From Xylanivirga thermophila (GTDB taxonomy: Bacteria > Bacillota > Clostridia > Caldicoprobacterales > Xylanivirgaceae): 64,000 bases of DNA. The DNA lies in assembly GCF_004138105.1 (NCBI RefSeq), contig NZ_RXHQ01000008.1, positions 1 to 64,000 of the forward strand, read 5' to 3'. Below, one piece after another: positions 27,424 to 36,024 of this stretch. Each line of letters starts with the position of its first letter. Positions within the stretch are counted from its first letter, which is position 1. The translations under genes and the position numbers were made by a program. The notes below the pieces were generated by a model. That model searched no databases, was not told the DNA's origin, and saw only the letters and a list, made by a program, of their open reading frames with translations.

Positions 27424-27792
27424 TTATCCAGCTAACCCTCCACCTATCTCTCCCTCAACCTTCCAAGTGTTATACTCTGGGTATATATTTGCATAAAACG
27501 CCTTATTTCTTCCCTCTCCCATATAAAAATCAAAACCAGCTAAAGCAATCATTGCTATATTAGGATGCATATAGGCTGGCTTTAATTTTGCTTTCAAGCA
27601 TATGCGCTCTGAATCAGTTTTAAATCTCACCATGCCTCCGCTTGTATGCCAGGCCATGATCTTTAGACCGTCCGAAAACAGATCAAGAAAATCCATAGGA
27701 AGACGGCATAGATTGTTATTCCTTTCTATCCATGGAAAACCTGACAGTACAAATGGTTTCTCTAATATGCTAATATACTTCAAATAGAACAC
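27424..27792 (-). CDS. N-terminal GxDLY-type domain of the split SGNH esterase
   Basis: This 122-residue piece has the N-terminal jelly-roll-like domain of SGNH hydrolases (FKTDSERICLKAKLKP, then AGFDFYMGEGRN matching the GxDLY signature near 85-96). It ends ...GEIGGGLAG at a TAA that is followed in frame by the ATG of the catalytic part. The first codon is GTG at 27792, or TTG at 27783 which is better spaced from AAGGTG. It is 35 bases after the DUF4434 gene. Confidence 0.7.
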   Translation of the reverse strand: MFYLKYISILEKPFVLSGFPWIERNNNLCRLPMDFLDLFSDGLKIMAWHTSGGMVRFKTDSERICLKAKLKPAYMHPNIAMIALAGFDFYMGEGRNKAFYANIYPEYNTWKVEGEIGGGLAG

Positions 27793-27827
27793 CTTCTTTG
27801 TATAGATATATTTAAAATATAATTATT

Positions 27828-28769
27828 TTACTCTAACCAGTTCACATAGTCTAGATAGAGTTTTGTAGAATTTGGATGACCTGCAAAGGCATTAGAACCT
27901 GGCTTGTTCATCATTCCTTGATATTGATATATAGTTATCACATCAACATAGGGAGATACTGTCTCTAGTTGCTTCTTCACCCGTGAAAAAGAAGCAGGTA
28001 GAAGAGCGCTTTTATAGACTGTACTTTCAAACTGAAAAACTTCTACGTCTGCCCAAATCGCCGCTTTCGATGCTTTATCATGCGCTCTTCTCAAACCTTC
28101 ATATATTTTAGGTATTTCATGAACTTCTGTCTTTTGAACACCTATTTCATCTTGATAAGCTACAATATCTACATCTAGCTTATCTAGTTGCCCTACAAAC
28201 TTGTCATCAGGTACTGCCTCTCTGGTACCATATGGTGCAATGAGAATTCTGCTATCTGGGGTAAGCCTTCGTGCTTCTCTACTACAAGTATTTACATATC
28301 TAATAAATTCCTCCTGAAAATAGGAGTGAATATACGCCTCCCTAGGCCAATACCAACCATAAAAGCTTGGATGATGCCCATACTGTTCCGCAATTTCGTT
28401 TAAAGCCTGTAGACGCATTCTCTCTATATTAAGGTCATTAAAAGCTACCCTATCGGCAGTCCAGTCTCCAAAGAATCCTCCACTCACAAAAAATTTCATA
28501 CCATATTTATCGGCAGCTACAAATATTGCCTCCATAGGGTCAGCGCAGTTAAGATTTGCTCTCGGATAAAATGAAGAATTATAATACGCCTCTTCATATA
28601 GGGCACTTGCCAATAATACGAGATATTCTATTCCTATCTCTGACATCTCTCTTATTTTAGCCTCCCAGTCTTCACAATTGAAGTTTTTACAGCTCTCGTT
28701 CCAATATATACCTTCAGCCCTATTATGATGTTGAAATTCAAACCAGCTTCCTCTAATTGGTTTTACCAT
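27828..28769 (-). CDS. DUF4434 domain protein, TIM-barrel-like
   Basis: This 313-residue protein begins VKPIRGSWFEFQHHNRAEGIYWNESCKNF, characteristic of DUF4434, with YGWYWPREAYIHSYF and DIVAYQDEIGVQ later, acid-bearing strand ends like those of glycoside hydrolase barrels. No signal peptide is present. GGGAGG precedes the ATG. DUF4434 has no settled function; the position between an FAD oxidoreductase and an esterase in a sugar ABC-transporter operon suggests carbohydrate processing. Confidence 0.8.
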   Translation of the reverse strand: MVKPIRGSWFEFQHHNRAEGIYWNESCKNFNCEDWEAKIREMSEIGIEYLVLLASALYEEAYYNSSFYPRANLNCADPMEAIFVAADKYGMKFFVSGGFFGDWTADRVAFNDLNIERMRLQALNEIAEQYGHHPSFYGWYWPREAYIHSYFQEEFIRYVNTCSREARRLTPDSRILIAPYGTREAVPDDKFVGQLDKLDVDIVAYQDEIGVQKTEVHEIPKIYEGLRRAHDKASKAAIWADVEVFQFESTVYKSALLPASFSRVKKQLETVSPYVDVITIYQYQGMMNKPGSNAFAGHPNSTKLYLDYVNWLE

Positions 28770-28861
28770 TATATATCCTCCCTTGTACTATACAAATGCT
28801 TTGAAATGCAAAATCCCTATGCATAACAACAAATTTCTTATTTGTATTGCGTGCACAAAGA

Positions 28862-30214
28862 TTATATATTATCAGCAAACTCTGCACCTCTTTTTATCAT
28901 ATGCTTCCTAACTCTACTACCATCCATTTTATGCAGATCGATATTATTGTCTATAGAAATAGCCGCTGCGATTCCACAGGCTTCTCCCATTGCCCTACAT
29001 GTTGGCATTATACGCAGAGAACTCTGGGCAACAAAATCAGCACCTATACATCTACCAGCTACTAGTAAATTATCGATTCCCTTAACAACTACGCTACGAT
29101 ATGGAATTTCATAAAATGGTCTATTGCCCTCGAAAGATCTATCAACCACATTGGCCTCAAGTCTTAATTTCCTACCATGGATGTCTATAGGATAATTTGA
29201 TTGGACAATTCCATCTACAAACTTTCTATGTGCCAGTATATCATCTGCCTTTAACATATAATCTGTTACAATTCTACGTGATTCACGAATACCTACCATT
29301 GTAGCTATTTGGGATATATATGCGTTCTCAAAACCTGGCAGATACTTCTTATAAAACTTAAGTTGCCGCATTATAGCCATTTTCCCATGGAGTTGAACAT
29401 GTGTAAGATCTTCAAAGTCTACTCCATCAGTGGCATCGAAAAATTCTGGACAGTTAAATGCCAATGTATCCTTTCTGCCTGGCACCCCAAATATTTGCCA
29501 ATAGACTGCATCATCTTCCACTAGATCTCCATTTTCAATTGCCTCCATAAATATAGGATATAGAGGCCAATTGCGATTTGGTATTGTCATTGCTGTAGAG
29601 ATATTGTCCGATATATGTCCATACTTAGCTAAAAACTCCCGAAACTTTTCAATGTTAATACCACCTAGCATGTAGCGAAGGGACACTGGTTGGTTCTTCC
29701 CTGTCTCTTCATCTCCCGATTTAAAATCTGCCCCTGACAGATAGGCTACATCACCATCTCCAGTGGCATCGATATATACCTTGCCGCTTATTATGCCTCG
29801 ACCAGATTTATTCTGTACAAAAATACCTTCTATAGAATCTTCTTTTCTTAGTACATCACAGATAAATGTATAATAAAAGATCTTAATATTGTCTTGAGCT
29901 AAAAACTCCTCTAAAACCAAAGATAACATCTGTGGATCAAATGCCGAACCATCCCCACTAGCCCCACCATATTCTATGAGCTTGCCATTGATCTTTTGAG
30001 AAATATATGAACACATGGGATTTCCCTCAATTCCTGTATGCATCAAAGGTGTGACAAGACCTAATGTGGCACTTCCTCCTGCGGCACCAAATTGCTCTAT
30101 TAAAGCCACTTTTTTTCCTTCGTTAGCAGATGCAATAGCCGCAATAGCACCAGCTGTCCCTGCTCCACATACAACTACATCTGCTTCATATGTAAATTGA
30201 ATTTTCAAATTCAT
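28862..30214 (-). CDS. FAD-dependent oxidoreductase (FAD_oxidored family)
   Basis: This 450-residue protein has the dinucleotide-binding motif ADVVVCGAGTAGAIAAIASANEGKKVALIEQ at the N-terminus, GGSATLGLVTPLMHTG, and YIDATGDGDVAYLSGAD near 148-164. A C-terminal VKGIDNLLVAGRCIGAD closes the FAD site. The family is related to fumarate-reductase-like flavoproteins and occurs in many carbohydrate loci with unknown substrates. AGGAGG lies eight bases before the ATG. It is the first enzyme gene after the binding protein. Confidence 0.87.
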   Translation of the reverse strand: MNLKIQFTYEADVVVCGAGTAGAIAAIASANEGKKVALIEQFGAAGGSATLGLVTPLMHTGIEGNPMCSYISQKINGKLIEYGGASGDGSAFDPQMLSLVLEEFLAQDNIKIFYYTFICDVLRKEDSIEGIFVQNKSGRGIISGKVYIDATGDGDVAYLSGADFKSGDEETGKNQPVSLRYMLGGINIEKFREFLAKYGHISDNISTAMTIPNRNWPLYPIFMEAIENGDLVEDDAVYWQIFGVPGRKDTLAFNCPEFFDATDGVDFEDLTHVQLHGKMAIMRQLKFYKKYLPGFENAYISQIATMVGIRESRRIVTDYMLKADDILAHRKFVDGIVQSNYPIDIHGRKLRLEANVVDRSFEGNRPFYEIPYRSVVVKGIDNLLVAGRCIGADFVAQSSLRIMPTCRAMGEACGIAAAISIDNNIDLHKMDGSRVRKHMIKRGAEFADNI

Positions 30215-30333
30215 AGCATAGGCCTCCTAGTTTAAAATTAAAAGTCAATCTCTATTAACTTAACTACTTTATAGATAGCATTATTAGTTTATTTTGGGTA
30301 TTTATCTTGGTTGTATATACATTTTTTAAATAA

Positions 30334-30386
30334 CAGAAATCTGACAAACTATAGTTATGAAAGCTATATAGTTTATCAGATTTCTG
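30334..30386. terminator. Long hairpin after the second binding-protein gene
   Basis: A 20-base arm starting CAGAAATCTGA (30334-30353) pairs with 30367-30386, with a single G-T pair. It lies 46 bases after the binding-protein stop and before the FAD oxidoreductase gene. There is no clear T-run on the minus strand, so it may stabilise the upstream message or attenuate rather than fully terminate. Confidence 0.65.
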
Positions 30387-30432
30387 CCTACACTAATACA
30401 TGCTCTCTTCTCAACTTACTATGCAGATATTG

Positions 30433-32028
30433 TTAATCAAACTTTTCCTTATTTTCTTTATACCAAGTCTTCATAGCTTTTTCATAATCATTGCCTCCGG
30501 TTTTTTCCCATTCTGCAATAATGTTATCTATCGCTGTTTTAGGATCTCCGCCATCAACAATAGCTTTGATTAAAAAATCATTTACCATAGTATTTAGTGC
30601 CATTTGATTTTTCTGTACAGCTTCAAGAGACGCAGCGTAGTTTTCATAGTAGTTCACAATTTCATACTCTTCTACTCTCGAATTCATCTGATCATACATT
30701 TCTGCCATAGCTTCTGTCTTTCTGGCTCTTGCTTGCCACATTTCAAAAGCTTTACCTGATGGTATAATCCCGGTAAATTTATCAGAATTAGTATAATCAT
30801 TAAAAGCCGGAAATATAGGATAATAACCTCCATCCTTAATTTCATAAGAAATGTCTTTTTCCCCTAGATAAATCTTTTCAAAGTTATCAATATCTGAAAT
30901 TGTATTAAACCAGATCATAGCATGCTCTGGATTTTTGGATGTCTTAGGAATACATGTTGTATTAAGTATTCCTTGTCTTATATATACAGTAGGACTAGTA
31001 CTAGAATCTGGAGCTAAGAACGTTGCCACTTCCATTTTTGTATCAATCCCTGCCGACGCAAATGCACTATATATGCCATCTGCATCCCAGAACATAACCG
31101 GATATGCAAGCGTAATTCCATTTGTGAATTTTTCCTTTGCACTTGCAACTGTATTTACGGGAAAATCATTATCTAATATACCTTCTTTATATAGTTTCTG
31201 CATGAAAGAAAGATAATCTATAATCCTAGGATGTCTAATACGATGCACATATTCTCCATCTATATCATACCATGTTGGATCTCCCATCCCAAAGGCAGCT
31301 AAAATAACATTATTCCAAGCATTAGCAGATTGCGTTAATGCAGGCTTTCCTGTCTTATCAGTATATGCCTTCAATACATCGTAGAATTCATCCAAAGTCT
31401 TTGGAATATCTTTATTTAGTTCCTCTAAATATGAGGTATTAAATCCTATTCCACCTTTTAAAACACCATATGGCTTACCGCCTGGCTGTGGCCCATCAAA
31501 AGCTTCATGAGGTAAAGCATAAATCATACCTTTATCATCTGTAAGAGCATTTAATGATCTCTCAGAAACAGCAGAGTATATGTTTTCACCATATTTATCT
31601 AGATACGGTTTTAAATCTAATAATGCATTTTGAACATATAGCTGATTAGTTTGGTTAGGACTCATCCTCATAAGAAGATCGTAGGAACTACCCCCTGCTA
31701 TTTCAAGCAACAATTTTTCATCTGCATTTTCTTGAGGTAGATTAAACCATTTTACTTTATAACCAGTCATATCTTCAACTACTTTGTAACTAGGTTGTTC
31801 TTCCATATTATAGCCTGTATAATATGTGAGAATATTTATTTCAGGCTTTTCACCTGTCAAAAATGGATCCTCTTCCTCCTTTTTTGACTCATCTGATTTT
31901 TCAGATTGATTTTTAGAATTATCCTGATTTTCTGTATTATTATCTACATCTAGTTTATCATTTTTGCCACAACCAACTATACTGATAATCATTAGAATAA
32001 CCAGTAAAATACTTACAAACTTTTTCAT
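30433..32028 (-). CDS. Extracellular sugar-binding lipoprotein (LplA-like)
   Basis: This 531-residue protein has the lipoprotein signal MKKFVSILLVILMIISIVGCGKN (Cys after IVG) and an acidic linker rich in N, S, K and E. A large solute-binding domain beginning PEINILTYYTGYNMEE follows. The size and the partner permeases resemble Bacillus LplABC, a subgroup taking large or modified oligosaccharides. Start 32028 follows GGGAGGATTACT. The gene lies downstream of both permeases. Confidence 0.9.
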   Translation of the reverse strand: MKKFVSILLVILMIISIVGCGKNDKLDVDNNTENQDNSKNQSEKSDESKKEEEDPFLTGEKPEINILTYYTGYNMEEQPSYKVVEDMTGYKVKWFNLPQENADEKLLLEIAGGSSYDLLMRMSPNQTNQLYVQNALLDLKPYLDKYGENIYSAVSERSLNALTDDKGMIYALPHEAFDGPQPGGKPYGVLKGGIGFNTSYLEELNKDIPKTLDEFYDVLKAYTDKTGKPALTQSANAWNNVILAAFGMGDPTWYDIDGEYVHRIRHPRIIDYLSFMQKLYKEGILDNDFPVNTVASAKEKFTNGITLAYPVMFWDADGIYSAFASAGIDTKMEVATFLAPDSSTSPTVYIRQGILNTTCIPKTSKNPEHAMIWFNTISDIDNFEKIYLGEKDISYEIKDGGYYPIFPAFNDYTNSDKFTGIIPSGKAFEMWQARARKTEAMAEMYDQMNSRVEEYEIVNYYENYAASLEAVQKNQMALNTMVNDFLIKAIVDGGDPKTAIDNIIAEWEKTGGNDYEKAMKTWYKENKEKFD

Positions 32029-32194
32029 AGTAATCCTCCCCACTATTATCTTTTAATAATCTACGAAAGCAAATTTAAGTGTTTGATCTTGCTAGCACTA
32101 CATTGGTCTTTTAGTCTTCCGCTTCACCACCTTCCAATATAACATAAAAGTACTATAAATTTCATTTTATAGTTCTGCTAACTATATATAATAG

Positions 32195-33082
32195 TCATCC
32201 CTTTACTGACCCTATAGTTATGCCTTTTACAAAATATTTTTGTAAATATGGATAGACAATCAAAATAGGTACTGTTGATACAACAATAGTTGCAGCACGT
32301 ACACTTTCCCCTGTAAGATTCATTGCTGAATCTATGTCTGCAACATTTCCTGTTGCATCTAGAGTATTAAGAGCCTCATTTATCAAATCATAGAGATACT
32401 GCTGTAGAGGTTTCAAAAATGGATCTGTAATATATAAAACGCCTGCCATATAATTATTCCAGAAAGCCACTGCATAAAACAATGTAACTGTTGCCAATAC
32501 TGGCAATGACATTGGAAGTACCACTTTGAATAACGTTTGCATATTGGACGCACCATCAATCTTAGCTGCCTCTTCTATAGTAGCTGGTAGCGATTCAAAA
32601 TAATTTTTGACTATTAACATATTAAATACAGAAAAGGCACCTGGAAAAATTAAAGCCCAAATCGTATTAGTCAAATTTAATGAACGGTATAATAGATAGT
32701 TAGGAACCATACCTGCATTAAATAACATAATGAATACAAATATATACAGGAAAAATTTTCTTCCCTTTAATTCCGGTTTGGATAAGGGATATGCGGCTGT
32801 AACAGTCAAAAACATGGCAATAAATGTCCCAAGCAATGTAATAAAAACAGATATCCCAAAAGAGTTTGAAAATTCTGGTTTTTTTAATACATATAAAATT
32901 GTATCAGTTTGAAATTGTTTGGGCCAAAATGAAATTAAACCCGCTATAACCGGACCTTCTCCGCTAAAGGCTTTAGCAACAACATGTAATACAGGTAATA
33001 ATGTAATTACCCCAAACAAAGACAGTATTAATATATCTATTATCATAAAAGCAGAAACTTTATGCTTACGTCTAGTTGCCAT
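32195..33082 (-). CDS. ABC transporter permease (LplC/YtcP type)
   Basis: This 295-residue membrane protein shows about six hydrophobic spans, the EAA loop TIEEAAKIDGASNMQTLFKVVLPMSLP, and the C-terminus YLQKYFVKGITIGSVKG characteristic of LplC-type permeases. The start at 33082 is set by GGAGG upstream; an earlier ATG overlaps that site. It is 13 bases or so after the LplB-type permease. Confidence 0.9.
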   Translation of the reverse strand: MATRRKHKVSAFMIIDILILSLFGVITLLPVLHVVAKAFSGEGPVIAGLISFWPKQFQTDTILYVLKKPEFSNSFGISVFITLLGTFIAMFLTVTAAYPLSKPELKGRKFFLYIFVFIMLFNAGMVPNYLLYRSLNLTNTIWALIFPGAFSVFNMLIVKNYFESLPATIEEAAKIDGASNMQTLFKVVLPMSLPVLATVTLFYAVAFWNNYMAGVLYITDPFLKPLQQYLYDLINEALNTLDATGNVADIDSAMNLTGESVRAATIVVSTVPILIVYPYLQKYFVKGITIGSVKG

Positions 33083-33112
33083 ATGCTTATCGTCCTCCAT
33101 TCATAAAAATTA

Positions 33113-34096
33113 CTACCAAATACTCTTCCCTGTAAGTTTTTTTGCTAACTTATTAGTGCTTAAAACTAACATCAATCCAATTAATGAATTGAAGAGACCT
33201 ACCGCTGTTCCCATACTAAAGTCCATTTTGCCAAGGCCCATTCTATATACATAAGTACCTATAATATCTGCAGATTCATATACAGTTGGATTATACATAG
33301 CAAAAATTTGAGCAAATCCAGCATCCATGATGCTTCCAACACGAAGAATAAGCATCAATATAATGGTAGGCAATAGACCTGGCAAAGTTATATACCACAT
33401 CTGTTGAAATCGATTCGCGCCATCGATATATGCAGCCTCATAACATTCCTGATCAAGGCCTGCAATTGCAGCAAAATATATTATAGAACTCCATCCAATT
33501 TCTTTCCAACCTTCAGAAAATACCAATACCTTCCTAAATATAGAATTATCCATCATGAATTTAACTTTTTCATGTCCAAGATTAGAAAGGGCCGTATTAA
33601 CGACTCCTGTAGAACTAAGCAACGTAACAAAAATACCAGAAACAACAGCCCATGATAAAAAATGTGGAAGATATACCACTAGCTGTAATCCCTTTTGATA
33701 TTTAATACTCTTAACCTCATTAAGAAATATTGCAAATATAATAGGTAGTGGAAAAAGAAATAATATCTTATAAGTGCTAATAATCAATGTATTAGCAAGG
33801 GCATTTTTAAAGTCACTTCGTCCAAAAACATTGGCAAAATGCTTAAAACCAACCCATTCACTGGCCCCAATAGATTTCCAAGGTGTTTCGCCTGCAAACA
33901 TGTTGTAATCCTTAAAGGCGAGTGTTATACCATACAATGGGACGATATTGAAAATAGTTATAAAGATTAGAGTAGGTATCAATAATAAATACATGTCATA
34001 GTTTTGCTTGAAGTATCGCTTAAACGAATTCTCCTTCCTGTAAATAGTTTTTTGAGATGTTTGTATGTTTTTTGAGTCATAAATGCCATTTTTCAT
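33113..34096 (-). CDS. ABC transporter permease (LplB/YtrF type)
   Basis: This protein of about 327 residues has a basic N-terminus (RKENSFKRYFKQNYDMYLLLIPTLIFI), six likely spans, and the EAA loop CYEAAYIDGANRFQQMWYITLPGLLP. It is the first gene of the second sugar locus and diverges from the YesN/YesM genes. Start 34096 is preferred (GGGGG tract 11 bases upstream); the frame is open to 34174. Confidence 0.9.
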   Translation of the reverse strand: MKNGIYDSKNIQTSQKTIYRKENSFKRYFKQNYDMYLLLIPTLIFITIFNIVPLYGITLAFKDYNMFAGETPWKSIGASEWVGFKHFANVFGRSDFKNALANTLIISTYKILFLFPLPIIFAIFLNEVKSIKYQKGLQLVVYLPHFLSWAVVSGIFVTLLSSTGVVNTALSNLGHEKVKFMMDNSIFRKVLVFSEGWKEIGWSSIIYFAAIAGLDQECYEAAYIDGANRFQQMWYITLPGLLPTIILMLILRVGSIMDAGFAQIFAMYNPTVYESADIIGTYVYRMGLGKMDFSMGTAVGLFNSLIGLMLVLSTNKLAKKLTGKSIW

Positions 34097-34328
34097 ATAT
34101 GCTATATCCCCCATTTCCCATTTGATATTAATATTGCTTACCCATATCATATATGGAATATAGTAAGCCAGCAATGAATTATATAGATGAAAATTAGTGG
34201 TATATTGAGAATTTATATAATGTTTTCTTATTGATTAGTAAAATATTACGATATTTGATACATTCTTGCTATACTGCTTTTTATCATGCGAGTATATAGT
34301 ACCAGAAAATATATACTTTAGTACTCAA

Positions 34329-34357
34329 TTGACACCAATTTCGTATTTTGCTATTAT
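34329..34357 (+). promoter_or_regulatory. Promoter for the YesN/YesM two-component genes
   Basis: TTGACA (34329-34334) and TATTAT (34352-34357) are separated by 17 bases, close to the sigma-A consensus. It sits about 110 bases before the response-regulator start in a 370-base divergent intergenic region (34097-34469) that must also hold the promoter for the transporter operon. Confidence 0.75.
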
Positions 34358-34469
34358 AGTCTAAGATATTATAATTATCCTTTTGTTACTTTTAATTTGA
34401 CACAAATATAAACTTTCCTATATATAGCATAGATATGATACTAGTATGCTTTAAAGGAGGCAAATGCCA

Positions 34470-35987
34470 ATGTTTAAAATGCTGCTCGTAGAAGATGAAC
34501 CAGTAACTTTAGAAGGGATAAAATCTTCAATAAATTGGTCTATGATGGATATTTATATCTGTGGCGAAGCAACTAATGGGCTAGAGGCCATTGAATTAAT
34601 TGAGGATTTAAAACCTGATATTATCCTTTGTGACATTAGGATGCCAAAAATGGATGGCATTTCATTCGTTAACTATATACAACCACACTATCCTTATATA
34701 AAAGTAATTTTTTTAAGTGCTTATTCAGATAAGGAATTTCTAAAAAGTGCAATCCATCTAAATGCCATAGATTATATCTATAAACCTTTTGAATTATCAG
34801 AATTGATACAGGCTATTGAAAAAGCCAAGGCCGCTTGCATCCAACATTATACGATTAAAAATACTGCCTATGATAATGATATTGCTTTAAATCTTATTCA
34901 AAAAAGCTGGATCAATCCTGGATCTTTAGAAAATATTCCTATTGAATTGGATAATCCTTTGATTACAGTTATTATATGTTCCAACGTCAACAATGAAATT
35001 AAATCAGGAGGGGAATTGATCACAGTCAACCATTATCTGCCTTATTTTCAACAAGCTTTATCTCATATTTTTAACGGTAATTATGTAATTTCACCTATAA
35101 GTATTGGATATATTATACATGCAAATGTAAATAATGAATATAAACTAGATAAAGAAATATTAAAACAACTTGATGGACTTTTTGACATAATAAAAGACTC
35201 TTCTAGATTTTTAACTATTGGCGTAAGTAATCCAGTATCATCCTATGAACATTTAAAAATCTCATACATGCAAGCTAATGAGGCAATTAAATCTGCTTTT
35301 TTGATTGGATATGGTAAACTAATATCATATAATAGTTTAAATACAACACAGTTTGTACCCTCTAGAGATTTAGAGACTATGTTTTTTATGCAAATTGAAA
35401 ATAATAATATAGCAACTGCCATCGATTTCTTAGAAGAATACATAAGTTATATGTGCAACTGTCGTTCAGAAGATATCCCGGCTATTAAAGATGAATTAAC
35501 CAAAATAGCTTTTAAGTTGAACCAAAAAATTCAAACATGTGACCATATACAACAACAGTATATTACGGAAACAATCATATATGCTTCCGATATAATAGAT
35601 ATCAAAGGGTATTTGCTACAGTTATTGGATCAAATTCAAAATAATATTAATAATCTAGATGATAAGGGCCGCATTATTTTTGATGTTGAAAGATTTATTT
35701 TAGAAAACTACGATGAAAATCTTTCCATTGATGAAATAGCAAAACATGTATATCTTACACCAACATACCTATGTCATTTATATAAGAAAAATACTGGTAG
35801 AACATTAAATCAGTTTATAAGAGAAGTAAAGATGAATAAGTCGAGGTATCTACTCACAAATACAAATCTTACTATAGGTGAAATTTCAGAAAAAATAGGA
35901 TATAATAACCAAAATTATTTTACTAAGACCTTCACTAAATATTTTGGTATTACTCCAACTGCTTTTCGAAATAAACATTTATGGTAA
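34470..35987 (+). CDS. YesN-type response regulator with AraC DNA-binding domain
   Basis: This 505-residue protein has an N-terminal receiver domain (MLLVEDEPVTLEGIKSSI; phospho-acceptor Asp in DIILCDIRMPKMDG near 55; Lys in DYIYKPFE). A long middle region follows, with a C-terminal AraC-type double helix-turn-helix (LSIDEIAKHVYLTPTYLCHLYKKNTGRTLNQFI to ITPTAFRNKHLW). Start 34470 gives nine bases from AAAGGAGG; the ATG at 34464 is too close. It diverges from the LplBC-binding-protein operon and probably activates it. Confidence 0.92.
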   Translation: MFKMLLVEDEPVTLEGIKSSINWSMMDIYICGEATNGLEAIELIEDLKPDIILCDIRMPKMDGISFVNYIQPHYPYIKVIFLSAYSDKEFLKSAIHLNAIDYIYKPFELSELIQAIEKAKAACIQHYTIKNTAYDNDIALNLIQKSWINPGSLENIPIELDNPLITVIICSNVNNEIKSGGELITVNHYLPYFQQALSHIFNGNYVISPISIGYIIHANVNNEYKLDKEILKQLDGLFDIIKDSSRFLTIGVSNPVSSYEHLKISYMQANEAIKSAFLIGYGKLISYNSLNTTQFVPSRDLETMFFMQIENNNIATAIDFLEEYISYMCNCRSEDIPAIKDELTKIAFKLNQKIQTCDHIQQQYITETIIYASDIIDIKGYLLQLLDQIQNNINNLDDKGRIIFDVERFILENYDENLSIDEIAKHVYLTPTYLCHLYKKNTGRTLNQFIREVKMNKSRYLLTNTNLTIGEISEKIGYNNQNYFTKTFTKYFGITPTAFRNKHLW

Positions 35988-36024
35988 TTTATATAATTAT
36001 AGCCGCAAGGAGGAGAATAAATAA

